Below, in pieces: positions 48,110 to 59,200 of a stretch of DNA of 64,000 nt (positions within the stretch are counted from its first letter, which is position 1; every line of letters starts with the position of its first letter). The translations under genes were made by a program, and so were the position numbers. The stretch lies in contig NC_053042.1 of NCBI RefSeq assembly GCF_003473485.1, forward strand, positions 2,182,501-2,246,500, given 5' to 3'. This stretch comes from Medicago truncatula (taxonomy: Eukaryota > Streptophyta > Magnoliopsida > Fabales > Fabaceae). Below the pieces are notes generated by a model. That model searched no databases. It was not told where the DNA came from and saw nothing but the letters and a program-made list of their open reading frames with translations.

Positions 48110-50797
48110 TCATCCTTCTGAAGTGTACTTCACAACTTTCTTCAAGATGGACTCTGTTGGTTGGTGAGCGTTCTCCAATGCCTTCGAGACTGCTTGCCAT
48201 TTCTCCCCGTGTTTCGGTTCAGCAGCAACACATCTCTTCAATACATCCTTCTGATTCTCCTCAGTTCCATGCTGCAGTTCAAATTTGTAGCACAAGACCC
48301 AAAAATCACCGATGTCAGGAGCAAGTGTCACAGCCGTATTCAGCAAAGTCCTGGCTTTCTCCACCTTCCTGTGGTGCCATAATAATTTGGCCGTACCAGC
48401 TATAACATGGGGATCACTGTTACATTTCTTTAGTGCATCCTTGCTTTTGGTTTTACGCTGGGGATGAGGGGCCATCTCGATTGAAGCTGCCCATAGAATT
48501 CCACTGTTGGGACACTCCTGCAATGCTTTTGCCATCAACGTATCAGCTTCTTTCTTGTATCCATGCTTTAATTCTGCTCTAATAGCTGCTAGCCAGAGTT
48601 CGGGGTTTTGAGGATTCTTCTTGCGAGCCATTGTGAAAATTACACGAACTTTACTCAGCCCATTCATCTCCTCTTCAAGATTAGCAAGAGAGAGCCAAAG
48701 CGGCACAGAATTAGGACAGTTTTTCTGTCCAGATTCATAGACCTTCTTGGCTGTCATCATGTGAGAATGCCGCTTCTCAGGCTGATCTTGTCGCTTTGTA
48801 GTCTTAGCAAGCCGTTCCTCAAGCTGGCCAAGCATCAACCACAATTTATAAAACGAAGGGAATTGCTTCAATCCTTCATTTAACATTCTCCTTTCCTCTT
48901 CAACGTTTCCGAGTTCTCTCTCAACTATAGCTGACTTCATCCAGACTCTCTCTGTACCTCCTATCTGATCTCTTGCTTTAGCCAACAACATTCTAGCTCT
49001 TTCAGGTTCGTGATTTTCAAATTCGAGCTTAAAAGCCGCAAGCCATAATTCCTCTGAATTTGGTATGGCAGCATAAGCTTCTTGGAGAAGTGCTCGAGCT
49101 GCAGGCACATCTCCGGCAAGCCATTTTTCCTTGGCAAGCATAAGCCAAAGAACTTCAACCTGTGGTATGTAGGTGACCGCTCTACGAAGTAAACCATCAA
49201 AAGATTCCCTTGTACCGTGACTTCTTTCAAGTTGTGCTGCTTTGATCCAAATGCTCTTCTTAGTTAAGAAGACATTCAAGGCATGATCATATATAGCTCT
49301 GGCAGTCTCAATAGAATCTCTTTTCTCGCATTCCTCAGCATCTGCTACCCATGTTCTCTTCCTATCTTCTTCTTCAACTCCAATTCCAATTGTATTTTTT
49401 ATTATTGCTCGGCAAGTTTCAATCGAACCACCTCGTTCTGCCACCTCTGCTTCCTTCATCCAAGTTTCTCTATTGATCACCACACCTCCTTCCTCCAAAG
49501 CCTTCTGAATTCTCTTGCCAACCTTGTCTGTATTCCCATTAGCTTCTTCCAACTTGGCCATCGCTATCCATATAGTCGCCTCCTTTGGCAACCTAGAAAG
49601 TGCCTTATTGAGAACAATCTTAGCATTGTCATAAGTTTCCAACCTGGCCAGTGCAAGCCACAATTCCGCATGTAAAGGACAACACTCCACGGCTCTATGA
49701 AGTAAAAGCCTAGCATCTTCCTCATTCGCAAGCTCCACAACCGCCTTCCAAAGCCTAACCGAATTCGGAACACACTCCAACCCTTTCCTCAAAACCCTAC
49801 TCTTATTCACATCATCATCTTCCAAATCCGAAGCCCGCATCCACAACTTAACAGAATTCGGAATAAACTTAACACCTTTCGCTATCACACCCTTCGTTTC
49901 ATCTGGATTCACCAGCCTACAAGCCTCCAACCAAACATCCTCATTCTTCGGACATTCTTCACATCCTTTCTTAATCAATAACCTTGCTTCCTTAACCTTC
50001 CCCGCCAACTCCTCCAACCTGGCAGCCGCAATCCATCCACAAGCATACTTCGGATTCGTTCGAGTAACACTCTTTAACAACAACCTCGCCTTATTAAAAT
50101 CTGAAACCTCAGTATCACTAGCAATAACATTGTTACAAAGAACACTAAGATACCCCTTTGGATCAACATTAGTCATCCCCGAAACCGAATCCGATAACCT
50201 ATCCAATTTCAATGACAAAACATTTCCTCTACCCTCACCAACAGCATTCAAATCATTTCCACCAATTACTGACACATGTTGCTTCTCTTTCATTACTTTC
50301 TCAAGAAGAGTATCAGGAACAGGAACAAAACTCTCAAACCTAGTTTTCTTCTTATTCCTTAATGAATGAATACCACTCTGAAATTCATCAAGACTCTCCC
50401 AATCCTTCATAGATAGCGTATACAAATTCCGTTTCAAACCAGAAAATTGTTCAGTAAATTTAGGTTTTGAATTTTCCTCTGTTAGAACGCGATCGTTTCT
50501 CTTAGACCTACTCATTCTCTTATCAATTGAATCCCAAATTTCATCGGCTTCTTTATCATCAAAATCGTAATCATCCGAATTGAATAATCCAGCGTTGTTG
50601 TAACCTTCAAACTCGTCGTATTGTGTATGATCTTCATCGTCTTCGTCGTTTGCGGGTTCTTTTCCTCTAAAGTATTCGGGATTGCCTATTGTGGTGGCGC
50701 GTGCGGGACCGATGTCGGAGCGGGTGGTGAAGCCGGTGGCGCCACGACCAAGTCCGGCGACGTAGTTGGGAGGCGGTTTCGAATTTAGAAAATTCAT
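48110..50797 (-). CDS. STA1: PRP6/STA1-type U5 snRNP splicing factor, intronless
   Basis: Single exon, 895 aa from the first ATG after an in-frame TGA. Homologue of human PRPF6, yeast Prp6 and Arabidopsis STABILIZED1, which bridges U5 and U4/U6 snRNPs in the tri-snRNP in the nucleus. The PRP1 N-terminal domain is clear: NYVAGLGRGATGFTTRSDIG at residues 10-30, an acidic YDEFEGYN stretch, then DDKEADEIWDSID near 80-95. From about residue 200 come HAT/TPR-like helical repeats with WIAAARLEE, CPKNEDVWLEACRL, NSVRLWKAVVELA, AVECCPLHAELWLALARLE, KKSIWIKAAQLE, ALLQEAYAAIPNSEELWLAA. Arabidopsis STA1 is recalled as about 1029 aa with a ubiquitin-like N-terminal region; this copy starts at FLNSKPP and also lacks a short segment before LNAVGEGRG. 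It may be a second, shortened paralogue. Confidence 0.93.
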   Translation of the reverse strand: MNFLNSKPPPNYVAGLGRGATGFTTRSDIGPARATTIGNPEYFRGKEPANDEDDEDHTQYDEFEGYNNAGLFNSDDYDFDDKEADEIWDSIDKRMSRSKRNDRVLTEENSKPKFTEQFSGLKRNLYTLSMKDWESLDEFQSGIHSLRNKKKTRFESFVPVPDTLLEKVMKEKQHVSVIGGNDLNAVGEGRGNVLSLKLDRLSDSVSGMTNVDPKGYLSVLCNNVIASDTEVSDFNKARLLLKSVTRTNPKYACGWIAAARLEELAGKVKEARLLIKKGCEECPKNEDVWLEACRLVNPDETKGVIAKGVKFIPNSVKLWMRASDLEDDDVNKSRVLRKGLECVPNSVRLWKAVVELANEEDARLLLHRAVECCPLHAELWLALARLETYDNAKIVLNKALSRLPKEATIWIAMAKLEEANGNTDKVGKRIQKALEEGGVVINRETWMKEAEVAERGGSIETCRAIIKNTIGIGVEEEDRKRTWVADAEECEKRDSIETARAIYDHALNVFLTKKSIWIKAAQLERSHGTRESFDGLLRRAVTYIPQVEVLWLMLAKEKWLAGDVPAARALLQEAYAAIPNSEELWLAAFKLEFENHEPERARMLLAKARDQIGGTERVWMKSAIVERELGNVEEERRMLNEGLKQFPSFYKLWLMLGQLEERLAKTTKRQDQPEKRHSHMMTAKKVYESGQKNCPNSVPLWLSLANLEEEMNGLSKVRVIFTMARKKNPQNPELWLAAIRAELKHGYKKEADTLMAKALQECPNSGILWAASIEMAPHPQRKTKSKDALKKCNSDPHVIAGTAKLLWHHRKVEKARTLLNTAVTLAPDIGDFWVLCYKFELQHGTEENQKDVLKRCVAAEPKHGEKWQAVSKALENAHQPTESILKKVVKYTSEG

Positions 50798-50819
50798 CGC
50801 TAATCTCAAACAGTTTCAA

Positions 50820-51135
50820 AATAGGTTTCTATAACGAGTAAACCGACATATTTATAGGTTCGTTCTTAGATGAGAACAGGCCAGAAGCATACGTCAGCCC
50901 AAACCCAAAGTCAGATTTTTTTTTTTTAATTGAAAATGTTTAATAGCATGTTTGTGCAAAAGGTGTTCCAGCCGTGATTCCAAACACACAATAAGTCTTT
51001 TTAAAAGTATTTATCTAAGCCATAAAAGAGTATTTATCTCACTAAAAAGATCAATCATAAGCCATAAAATAAGTCGAGTGAATTTGTTTTTTTTTTTTTC
51101 ACGAGATAAAATGGAATATATTAACATTCTCAAAG
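50820..51135. other. PRP6 upstream region
   Basis: About 320 bases between the PRP6 start and the TIR-like element. TATTTATAGG near 50849-50858 has no clear TATA role on the minus strand. T runs at 50918 and 51086. No UBL-like coding segment could be found here that would extend the PRP6 N terminus. Confidence 0.4.
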
Positions 51136-51838
51136 TGTATGGCAAACAAATCCGCACCCATGGATATCCGCCACGGATATGGAGCGGATACTTTAATGGA
51201 TATCCATGGATAAAATAAACGGATATTTTATCTACCTGTTAATTAATGGATACAGATGCAGATTTAATGGTATCCGCACCCGCAGATATCCATACCTGCT
51301 ATTAAACCGAATAAATTACATAAATAACCTTAATACTTTTCAAATTTCTAAGAAAAAACCTCGGTAGTGTGAGTTGTTATTAGTTATTACACGATTTTTC
51401 AAGTTTGTATTACACTCTTTTAGAAGGTAGTGAAAGTGGTCGGGATTGTTGAAGCAAGAAGTTTTGTTTTTGTTGAATATGATGAGAGTTTTATTTATAC
51501 TTTTGTCAAATCAAAGAACTTTATTTATGTTTTTGTTGAGTCAATGATTTTTGTTGTTATTGTAATGTAGTGATATTATGTTTTACTAAAAAGAAAAGAA
51601 AATGCATGTGGTCAACTTTTTTAAATTTCAGCTAAAAAAAATTAATATCTTTTTTTTTATTATTATAAATAGTATTCATGGATATCTGTATAAACTCGCA
51701 GATACCTCAAAATCTGTGGATTATCTGCTAAATGGATGTTCGCGCGGATATGGATAGGACATAGATTTCATATTTGTCTAATGGAGCGGACACGGATATC
51801 ACATTATCCGCATCCATGGACATCCATTTACATCCCTA
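51136..51838. mobile_element. TIR-like element with GGATATCC-rich ends
   Basis: Both ends are rich in CATGGATATCCG-type phrases in inverse orientation (left ATCCGCACCCATGGATATCC, right TATCCGCATCCATGGACATC then CATTTACATCCCTA). The middle is AT rich without a gene. This resembles a widespread non-autonomous plant repeat, possibly hAT-related, but exact ends and a target duplication were not found. Confidence 0.45.
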
Positions 51839-53259
51839 TATCAGACAGACTTATCAAATTTTACAACCGTAACAATCCAATAGGAAAAAAGCAACCTATG
51901 CCGAGGCAAATAAAATGATATAGCCATTAACGATGATAACCTAAGGCAAAATTAGCATATTTTGCCTTCAACTATCAAATTGAAAGCAATTTTTACATTA
52001 TTGAGAATCGAAGGTATTGATTTTTACTTGTTCTTGAATAACCTTTTTTTTTTTTTTTTCAATCCATGAAACCCAAGTGCAAGAGAGCTAAATTAGATGC
52101 GAAAAGAAACATCACGCTTTTATAAACACCTCATGAGTAAACGAACTGAACAAAATGATTTGAAATATGATGAGGATCAACCGAAGAGGAACCTAACTAA
52201 ATATGCACGAGGTATCAAAGAGTTATAAATAAATCGCAAGATAGAAACAAATGATGAGATGTTTCTTCGTTACCACGCCCACTCACACAAAGTTGTGGTT
52301 CGTGAGAAATTATGCCGCGTTAATTTTAGCTTTTTTGTCGATTGAGTTATGATTTATGGACTAAGAAAAGTCTTTTAGGCCAACAAAATTTACTTACTTA
52401 AGTGAATAGACTAAACTTTGGATTAAATAACAAATTTGTCACTTTTTTAATCAAAGCTTAAGTATTTTTTTTTTCTTGTCGGTATACAAAGTGACAAGCA
52501 CGCCTAAAATTTACACACAATCGTAATTTTGTAAAGTCTTAAGTTTAAATTCGAATTAAAGTGTCCAACTTAACATACCGTAGAGGAGTGTTAACAACAT
52601 TGTCTTTTCCTCCCTTAGTTTTAACACAATCACTTTTATTACATGAAACTTACGGGAGTTTCATTACTTTATATAACTCTATTTAATTTCATCCAATACA
52701 AATGAGAGGGTTGGAGAGAATATTAAAAAAAGAGTGTTGGTGGTATTGACTTGATACTTCAGAACTTCAATTTCTCCAATGCTAATTTGGATGAACTAAT
52801 TTAACATCTTCAAACAAAAAAATTGTTGTCAATGTTATCACTCCTTTTAGTATCTTTTGACAAACACTCCTTTGTTGGCAAAATCAAATATTATTCAATT
52901 CTTAAATCAAGGGTCTTGTTAATCAATGCCCTAAGAACAATAGTTAAGGATTCTATTAATAGAAACTTTATCTTGAAAATATAAATCTTTACTTTTTTCT
53001 TATCAATGATTACACCACTTTTCGATGTAAATTTACTTATTTTAATACTTTAACCAATGCCACAAGGGCAATGGTTAACATTTCCATTAAATCAATTCTA
53101 AAAATATAGTTTTTTCTCTCAAAAAATAAATAATTTTTTTCTTAGTTTATCTAGATTCGTGCATAACCTCACGCGTCTAAACGAGCGTGAATAAACGCGC
53201 CAGTTCACTTTCTGACGCGCTTTTTTCCACTCTCATAGTTTCAGTTTCACTCCCAAACA
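51839..53259. other. Spacer and CCR4-6 promoter region
   Basis: AT-rich spacer with T runs (52046-52060, 52467). The last 110 bases before the CCR4-6 start are richer in CG (ACGCGTC, ACGAGCGTG, ACGCGCC, GACGCGC), as expected of a constitutive promoter and leader. No TATA box obvious. Confidence 0.4.
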
Positions 53260-56200
53260 ATGCGACGCAATCCTCCGTCCCTCCATCTCCTCGCCGCAAC
53301 CGACGCCGCCTTCTCCACCGCCACAATGTCTTCACGCCCCTACGTACTTTCTCCCTCCCTCCCTCCCTCTCTCTCTCCCCTTCTTCATACTAACAACGGA
53401 TTCATTTTTTCCTTCAAATTTTGCAGCACCGAGGTCACCGGAGAGGATACTCCGGCCGTTCATACTCCGGCGGAAGAGACCAGTTAGCTACCGGAGACGA
53501 TCACTTACGGTCAGTCCGCGACGCCAATTCAGCAATCCGGCGAGGTGAGAGTGAAAATGTTGCGAATCAAATACAGTACAATCCTCGTCCATATCCACCA
53601 CCTCAATATCCACCTTACGATCTTCATCGTCATCCTCCACCGCCGTTTTACCATCATAATCCACTTTACAATCCTCGTCCTCATCCACCACCTCAATATC
53701 AGAATCCTTCTTATAATCCTCGGCCTCATCCTCCGCCACTGCGTTTTCGGCCGCCGTATGATAACCGACGTGAATTTCGTCCGCAACAGAATTTTTATGC
53801 AAAGCCTGCAGATTATCGAGAGTGGGAGAATGCATTGACGCCACCACCTCCTCGTTGTGGTAACTTCACTCTTGTACTATGTGATTTTATTATGATTTTG
53901 GTTTAAAACTTAGGGATTGGGTTGATTTTGATTTTTAGCAGTCTGAATTCATAATGTTGCTGTTTTGCATTGTTCATATTTACTGCGTCATGTAAGGGCG
54001 TGTTTGAATTGATTTATTTGAGCTTATCCACCGACATAAGCACTCTGAGACTGTTTTTAGCTTATTTTATAAGTTTTTAGAGATAGCTTATAAAAACAAC
54101 TTATAGCCAATACAAAAACACTAACTTTATTTTATCTATTGTTATAGAAATAGCTTATGCATAAGCTGCAAATTAAGCTGTTTATCCAAACAGGGCCTAA
54201 AACTGTCAGATTACGAAAAATTAATGTGAGTTGTAAACTTGCTAATATCAAGGAAAAACCACATGCATTTAGGCATTAATTCAAGAAATCAAATGACAAT
54301 TCGAGATACATGGTTTGGTAAATGGCATTTCTAAATTTGTGATGCTATTGCTTAATGGACGGAGCACACAAGTTTAATTGAAAAATGAGGGTGGTAAGAA
54401 GAACCATTGGGTTCAAAAGTTCAATATGTTACTATAATTATGTCCTAAGTAGGACCTTAATCCACTACTTAGGTGAAAAACATTGAAAAGATGAGGGTGG
54501 TAAGAAGAAAACTTGGTTCAATATTTCAATCTTTTGCTAGAAGTATGTCCAAAGTAGGAGTCTCAGAGCTAAATCTACTACATAAATGAAAATATTGTAA
54601 CTCTCTGATGATTTGGTGAGTGAGAGGACGATAGGTTTGAGGTTGATTGTTTATCACTCCTGCCTCTTCCCAATCTTTGTTGCTCATGATTTGTTGTTTT
54701 GGAGTTTTACATCAATACATCGCCATACTAATTTAGCTTCTGTATTTTTTCTTTCTTTGTACAACAGAAAGGTTTAAAGTCCTTTCCTATAATATATTGG
54801 CGGACTACCTTGCTATGGACCACTGGAGAAAACTTTATTATCATATACCTTCTTACATGTTGAACTGGCAGTGGAGAAAGAGTAAAATTGTTTTGGAGCT
54901 TGGCCTGTGGTCTGCCGATATCATGTGTTTACAGGTTATCAATCTATTACATATTATGCCACAATGCTAACTTCTTGCTCTAATATGCTATTTGACATGT
55001 TTGTGACCATACACTGTAACACTATTGTAAAATTTGGTTCGATGACATATTGCAAGAGAGATTCTTCACTTATAATTTTTGGCTTCAGACTTGAAATTTT
55101 ACATATCATCACATATTCTACCTCATTTTCCAAAAAATGCTTTTACATTAATTTGTCAAACTGGGTTTTTGAGTTACATTAACATCTCAGCAAAATTTGG
55201 AATTTTTTTCATGCCTTCTTTGCTGATCATATCATCATTATTTCTCAATTGTGTTACATGCATGGATACTGCACATCACATGGAAAATCTGATTAACTGT
55301 AGAGTTTAAAGAAAATTTCCTTTCGATCTTATTTTCCAGGAGGTTGATAGGTTTCACGAGTTGGAGGAGGATTTGAAGTTTAAGGGATACAGAGGCATCT
55401 GGAAGGTTGGTTAGATGATCTATATGTTTGAAGGCTACATGACATAAGCATTCCTACTGTAATTTTTTTTTTGTTCAGTGCTGCTGGTGCCACTTTTTAT
55501 TAGTATTGTTCTTTTTCTCTCGGGCTTTGGTTCTACTTTGAACTTTGTTAAGATGACATCATTTTTATGTCTATGCGATAATCAAACTATCATTGATATA
55601 TTTTTGGAACTAATACTTGCCTGAACCTTACAATGTTGATTAATCCATGTAGCCATCCCACTTTGTGGAAAATGTTTGGCTGCTTTTGTTTTTATGATGA
55701 TTAGACCATCAGACATTACATAATATTTATTCATAAATATATGAATGTCCCTTTCATTTGGGCTTTTATAGTTCTCTGTCATTTTTGGGAGTAGAAATGC
55801 TGATATTAGCTAGCTATTTAATCAGAGAACTTTGCTTTTACTTGAGAAGCATGTTTGTATTATTATTATTATTATTTTTTTGAACAGCAAACAACTTTTA
55901 TTCAATATGATAGAATATAAGTACAAGTGATGCTAGATCCACCAATTTAGATGAAGTACAAGTAGTACTCTAACTACCAAAAAATCCCAACACACCCTCT
56001 TACTTTCCTATACAAAGTAAAGGGTTGGCATACCATTCATACAAAAGACAGAGATACCCCACTTTTGCTATTTTACTTGAGAAGCATGTTTGTATAAGTG
56101 TGTGTATCATATAATGATAGATTGGCAGTATTTCCACTTCTCTCCATATTCCACATTCCACTTCTCTCTATATTCCACAAGTTGTAACTTGTCGTGTGAT

Positions 56201-59200
56201 GTGGACTGACCTTTCTTCTGCATCATCACTTTCAGCAGTTTTTTTTTTTAATTTCTTTTGGTACGATTTTTCTCATTTTGGTTTGCTGTATCAATTATTT
56301 TGCAAAGAAAAATGAATTGTTACGCTTCATTATGAATTCTAACGGCATTTCTGTACTTATAGATGCGTACGGGCAATCCAGTTGATGGTTGTGCAATCTT
56401 TTGGCGAACATCAAGGTTATCTGGATGCTATTTATCAAACTGTGATTTATTTTCTCTGATAGTGACTAAACATTGACTGTATTCATGCACATAGCGATTA
56501 TCTTTTGGAAAAAATCACATGCTCCCCCCCCCCCCCCCCTTCAGATTTGGCTTATGCCTTACACATTATTTTTATCACTGAAACTTACAATGTTATTATC
56601 ATAGGGCACTAATCTACAATCATATGATAATTAAGCCAGATACTTGTCAAGTTGTTATATCGAAGCTTTAATTTCATTCAGTAATTTTCTTTTTTATAAA
56701 CAAATGTTAGCCATTAGTATGTTATGTTAGTATTTGGACCCTGTACCACCTTCTCGAACTCCTTCAGGTATCCCAGCTCAACCGCATGAGCTACACCTTG
56801 AGGATCATTCAGTAATACAATCTACAATCATATGATAATTAAGCCAGATACTTGTCAAGTTGTTATATCGAAGCTTTAATTTCATTCAGTCATTTTTCTT
56901 TTTATAAATAAATGTTAGCCATTAGTACGTAATGTTAGTATTTGGACCCTGTACCACCTTCTCGAACTCCTTCAGGTATCCCAGCTCAACCACATGAGCT
57001 ACGCCTTGAGGATCATTCAGTAATACATTCTTAACATATTCTAATTACTTTTCTCTAGTAAACTGATAGAACAACTTTTGTTAGGTAGTTTTAGGTTAAT
57101 TGGGGATTTAGATAAGGAAATAAGGCATGTTACCGATAAATAGCAATATAGGGGTTGAGGATAGTTAGTCATTTTGTGGGAATTAGAATTGGGAGAGTTC
57201 TGGATCTCTCAAATATTCACGGTTGTGTGTTCTTTCTTTCTATTAATAATCTGAACCTGAACCAGTTCCTATCATAGCCTGGACTAACTTTGGTATTATT
57301 TGCGGCTACTTTCTTTTATACTTTTTACTCTTGATCTTGTTGATATTCAACATCTATCTCATTCCGTGCTTCTAACAAATAGTAATATTACTTATCATGC
57401 TTTATCATAGGTTCAATTTGGTATATGAAGAATGCATTGAGTTCAATAAGTTGGGACTCAGAGACAATGTTGCTCAAATATGTGTACTAGAGGTGCATAA
57501 AAACTCCTATACTGGCCTTTTTTTACTTGTTCAATTTCTATGGAGACAAACTGTAAATCTTCAATTATCCTACTTTTCACCCGTTTATTGATGTTCTTGT
57601 ATTTCTCTCTTATATGTGACTCTATTGAACAGTGCATTAATCAAAATGGATCTCTCCCACCCAGGTAATTACTCCATGTTCTTGGCTAATCAATTTTTTA
57701 TATTTCTATTAGTATCAGATGGAGTTTGATATTTTTTACCTAACAGTTTAATATTATTCAAAACCTAACAGTTTTCAACGTGGGTAAAAAATATCAAACT
57801 CCATCTGATACTATGCATTAACCAACTATTTGAAATATCAAATTTTTATATTTCTATTAGTATCACTTAGTTAACCCTAATCTGTTAGCCACAACCACAC
57901 CACCATTACCTCCTTTTTTTCTTCTAGTGCAACATTTTGTAACTAAAAGAAAAAGGGGGAAAATTGTGCATTTCCCTGGACCGGGCGGTTTCCACAAACC
58001 GGACCCAGTTCGACGGCTCAATCTGGGTTTTCCGGGTCTTATCTGGTTTTGACCCACCAGCGGTTATTTGAGGCAGACCAAGACGGTACCAGCTCCGGTT
58101 CCCGGTTGAACCAGCTGATCTGGTTTTTAAAACATTGATATTCATCACCAGAATGTGGTTTTAATTAAGGTCAACATAACTGTGATCTTGTTTCAAAAGC
58201 TTGGATGGAATTTCCTTAAATCTAAGAGACCGTGTTTAGGTTCACAAGAGTATTTTATGCCGCTGACATAAAGCTTTAGAAGGATGCACAAGGTCGCGAA
58301 ATCATTTTAATTGAGCCTTGATTGTATTAGGATGCTTGCAACTTTTCTTCTAATGACTTGGGGGTTGATAGCCTTATGCGGTTTCTTTTTTGTTTTTAAA
58401 TTATCATTCATATTTTATGAATTGATGAATATCTTTGTATGCTCAAAATAACATAAATGCAGCATTCTTCAGCTTGACAGGTTCTCGTAAAGTTGTGGTT
58501 TGCAACATTCATGTGCTTTACAATCCGAATAGAGGAGAAATTAAACTTGGCCAGGTATGCACTGTCTGTTTGTTATAACATTTTCCTGTTTTGATTAAAC
58601 CTCTGTGCCACTGATACTGTTTTTTTTTTGGATGCATCACTATTTAATGCTATGCAAATGCTCTTTTACTTTGATGGCTATTGACACTGTATACTTCATT
58701 CTAAATTTAGTGTTATTTATTTTTTCTTTATTTTGGTTTTCTTTTCATCCACTACTTTTATTCTCAATGCAGACTGCATACGACAATGGTCCTAATTTTC
58801 TCTATTTATTATGGTTTAAAGGCCTGATATATTTGTAAGAGTAATTTTATATGAATGAACATCTAAAAATCAACAACTTTTGGACAACTAGTATAAAAAT
58901 ACATCAATTATAACTATTGATGTGACTATAAGAGAGAGAAACAACTAATTAAAAAATGACGTAGTATCTATACGGTATAGATATACGATGTTGGACAACC
59001 AAAAGGTTGTCAATATATCATTTCTCTATTTGTAATTGTTCAATATTGTCTCTGAAAAATATGACATAATTTGTCAATAATTTTTCTTACAATCCTCGGC
59101 AATTTTTAATTCCATCCCATACTTCAGTACTTCATTGGAAAGTGGAAACATTTGTTTCTAGTGTATTGTAATCAGTAAGAGGGTATGTTGTGAATAGCGG

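Noticed and set aside
48608-49675. Several plus-strand frames of 90-130 codons
   Set aside because: Antisense shadows of the long PRP6/STA1 frame.
53488-53847. 119-codon acidic open frame on the minus strand
   Set aside because: It is the antisense reading of the CCR4-6 Pro/Tyr repeats; the acidic D/E pattern is the shadow of CCT/CCA-rich codons and has no support of its own.
57863-58148. Two minus-strand frames rich in Arg/Gly/Pro
   Set aside because: Sit in a CCGGTT-type dispersed repeat inside a CCR4-6 intron.
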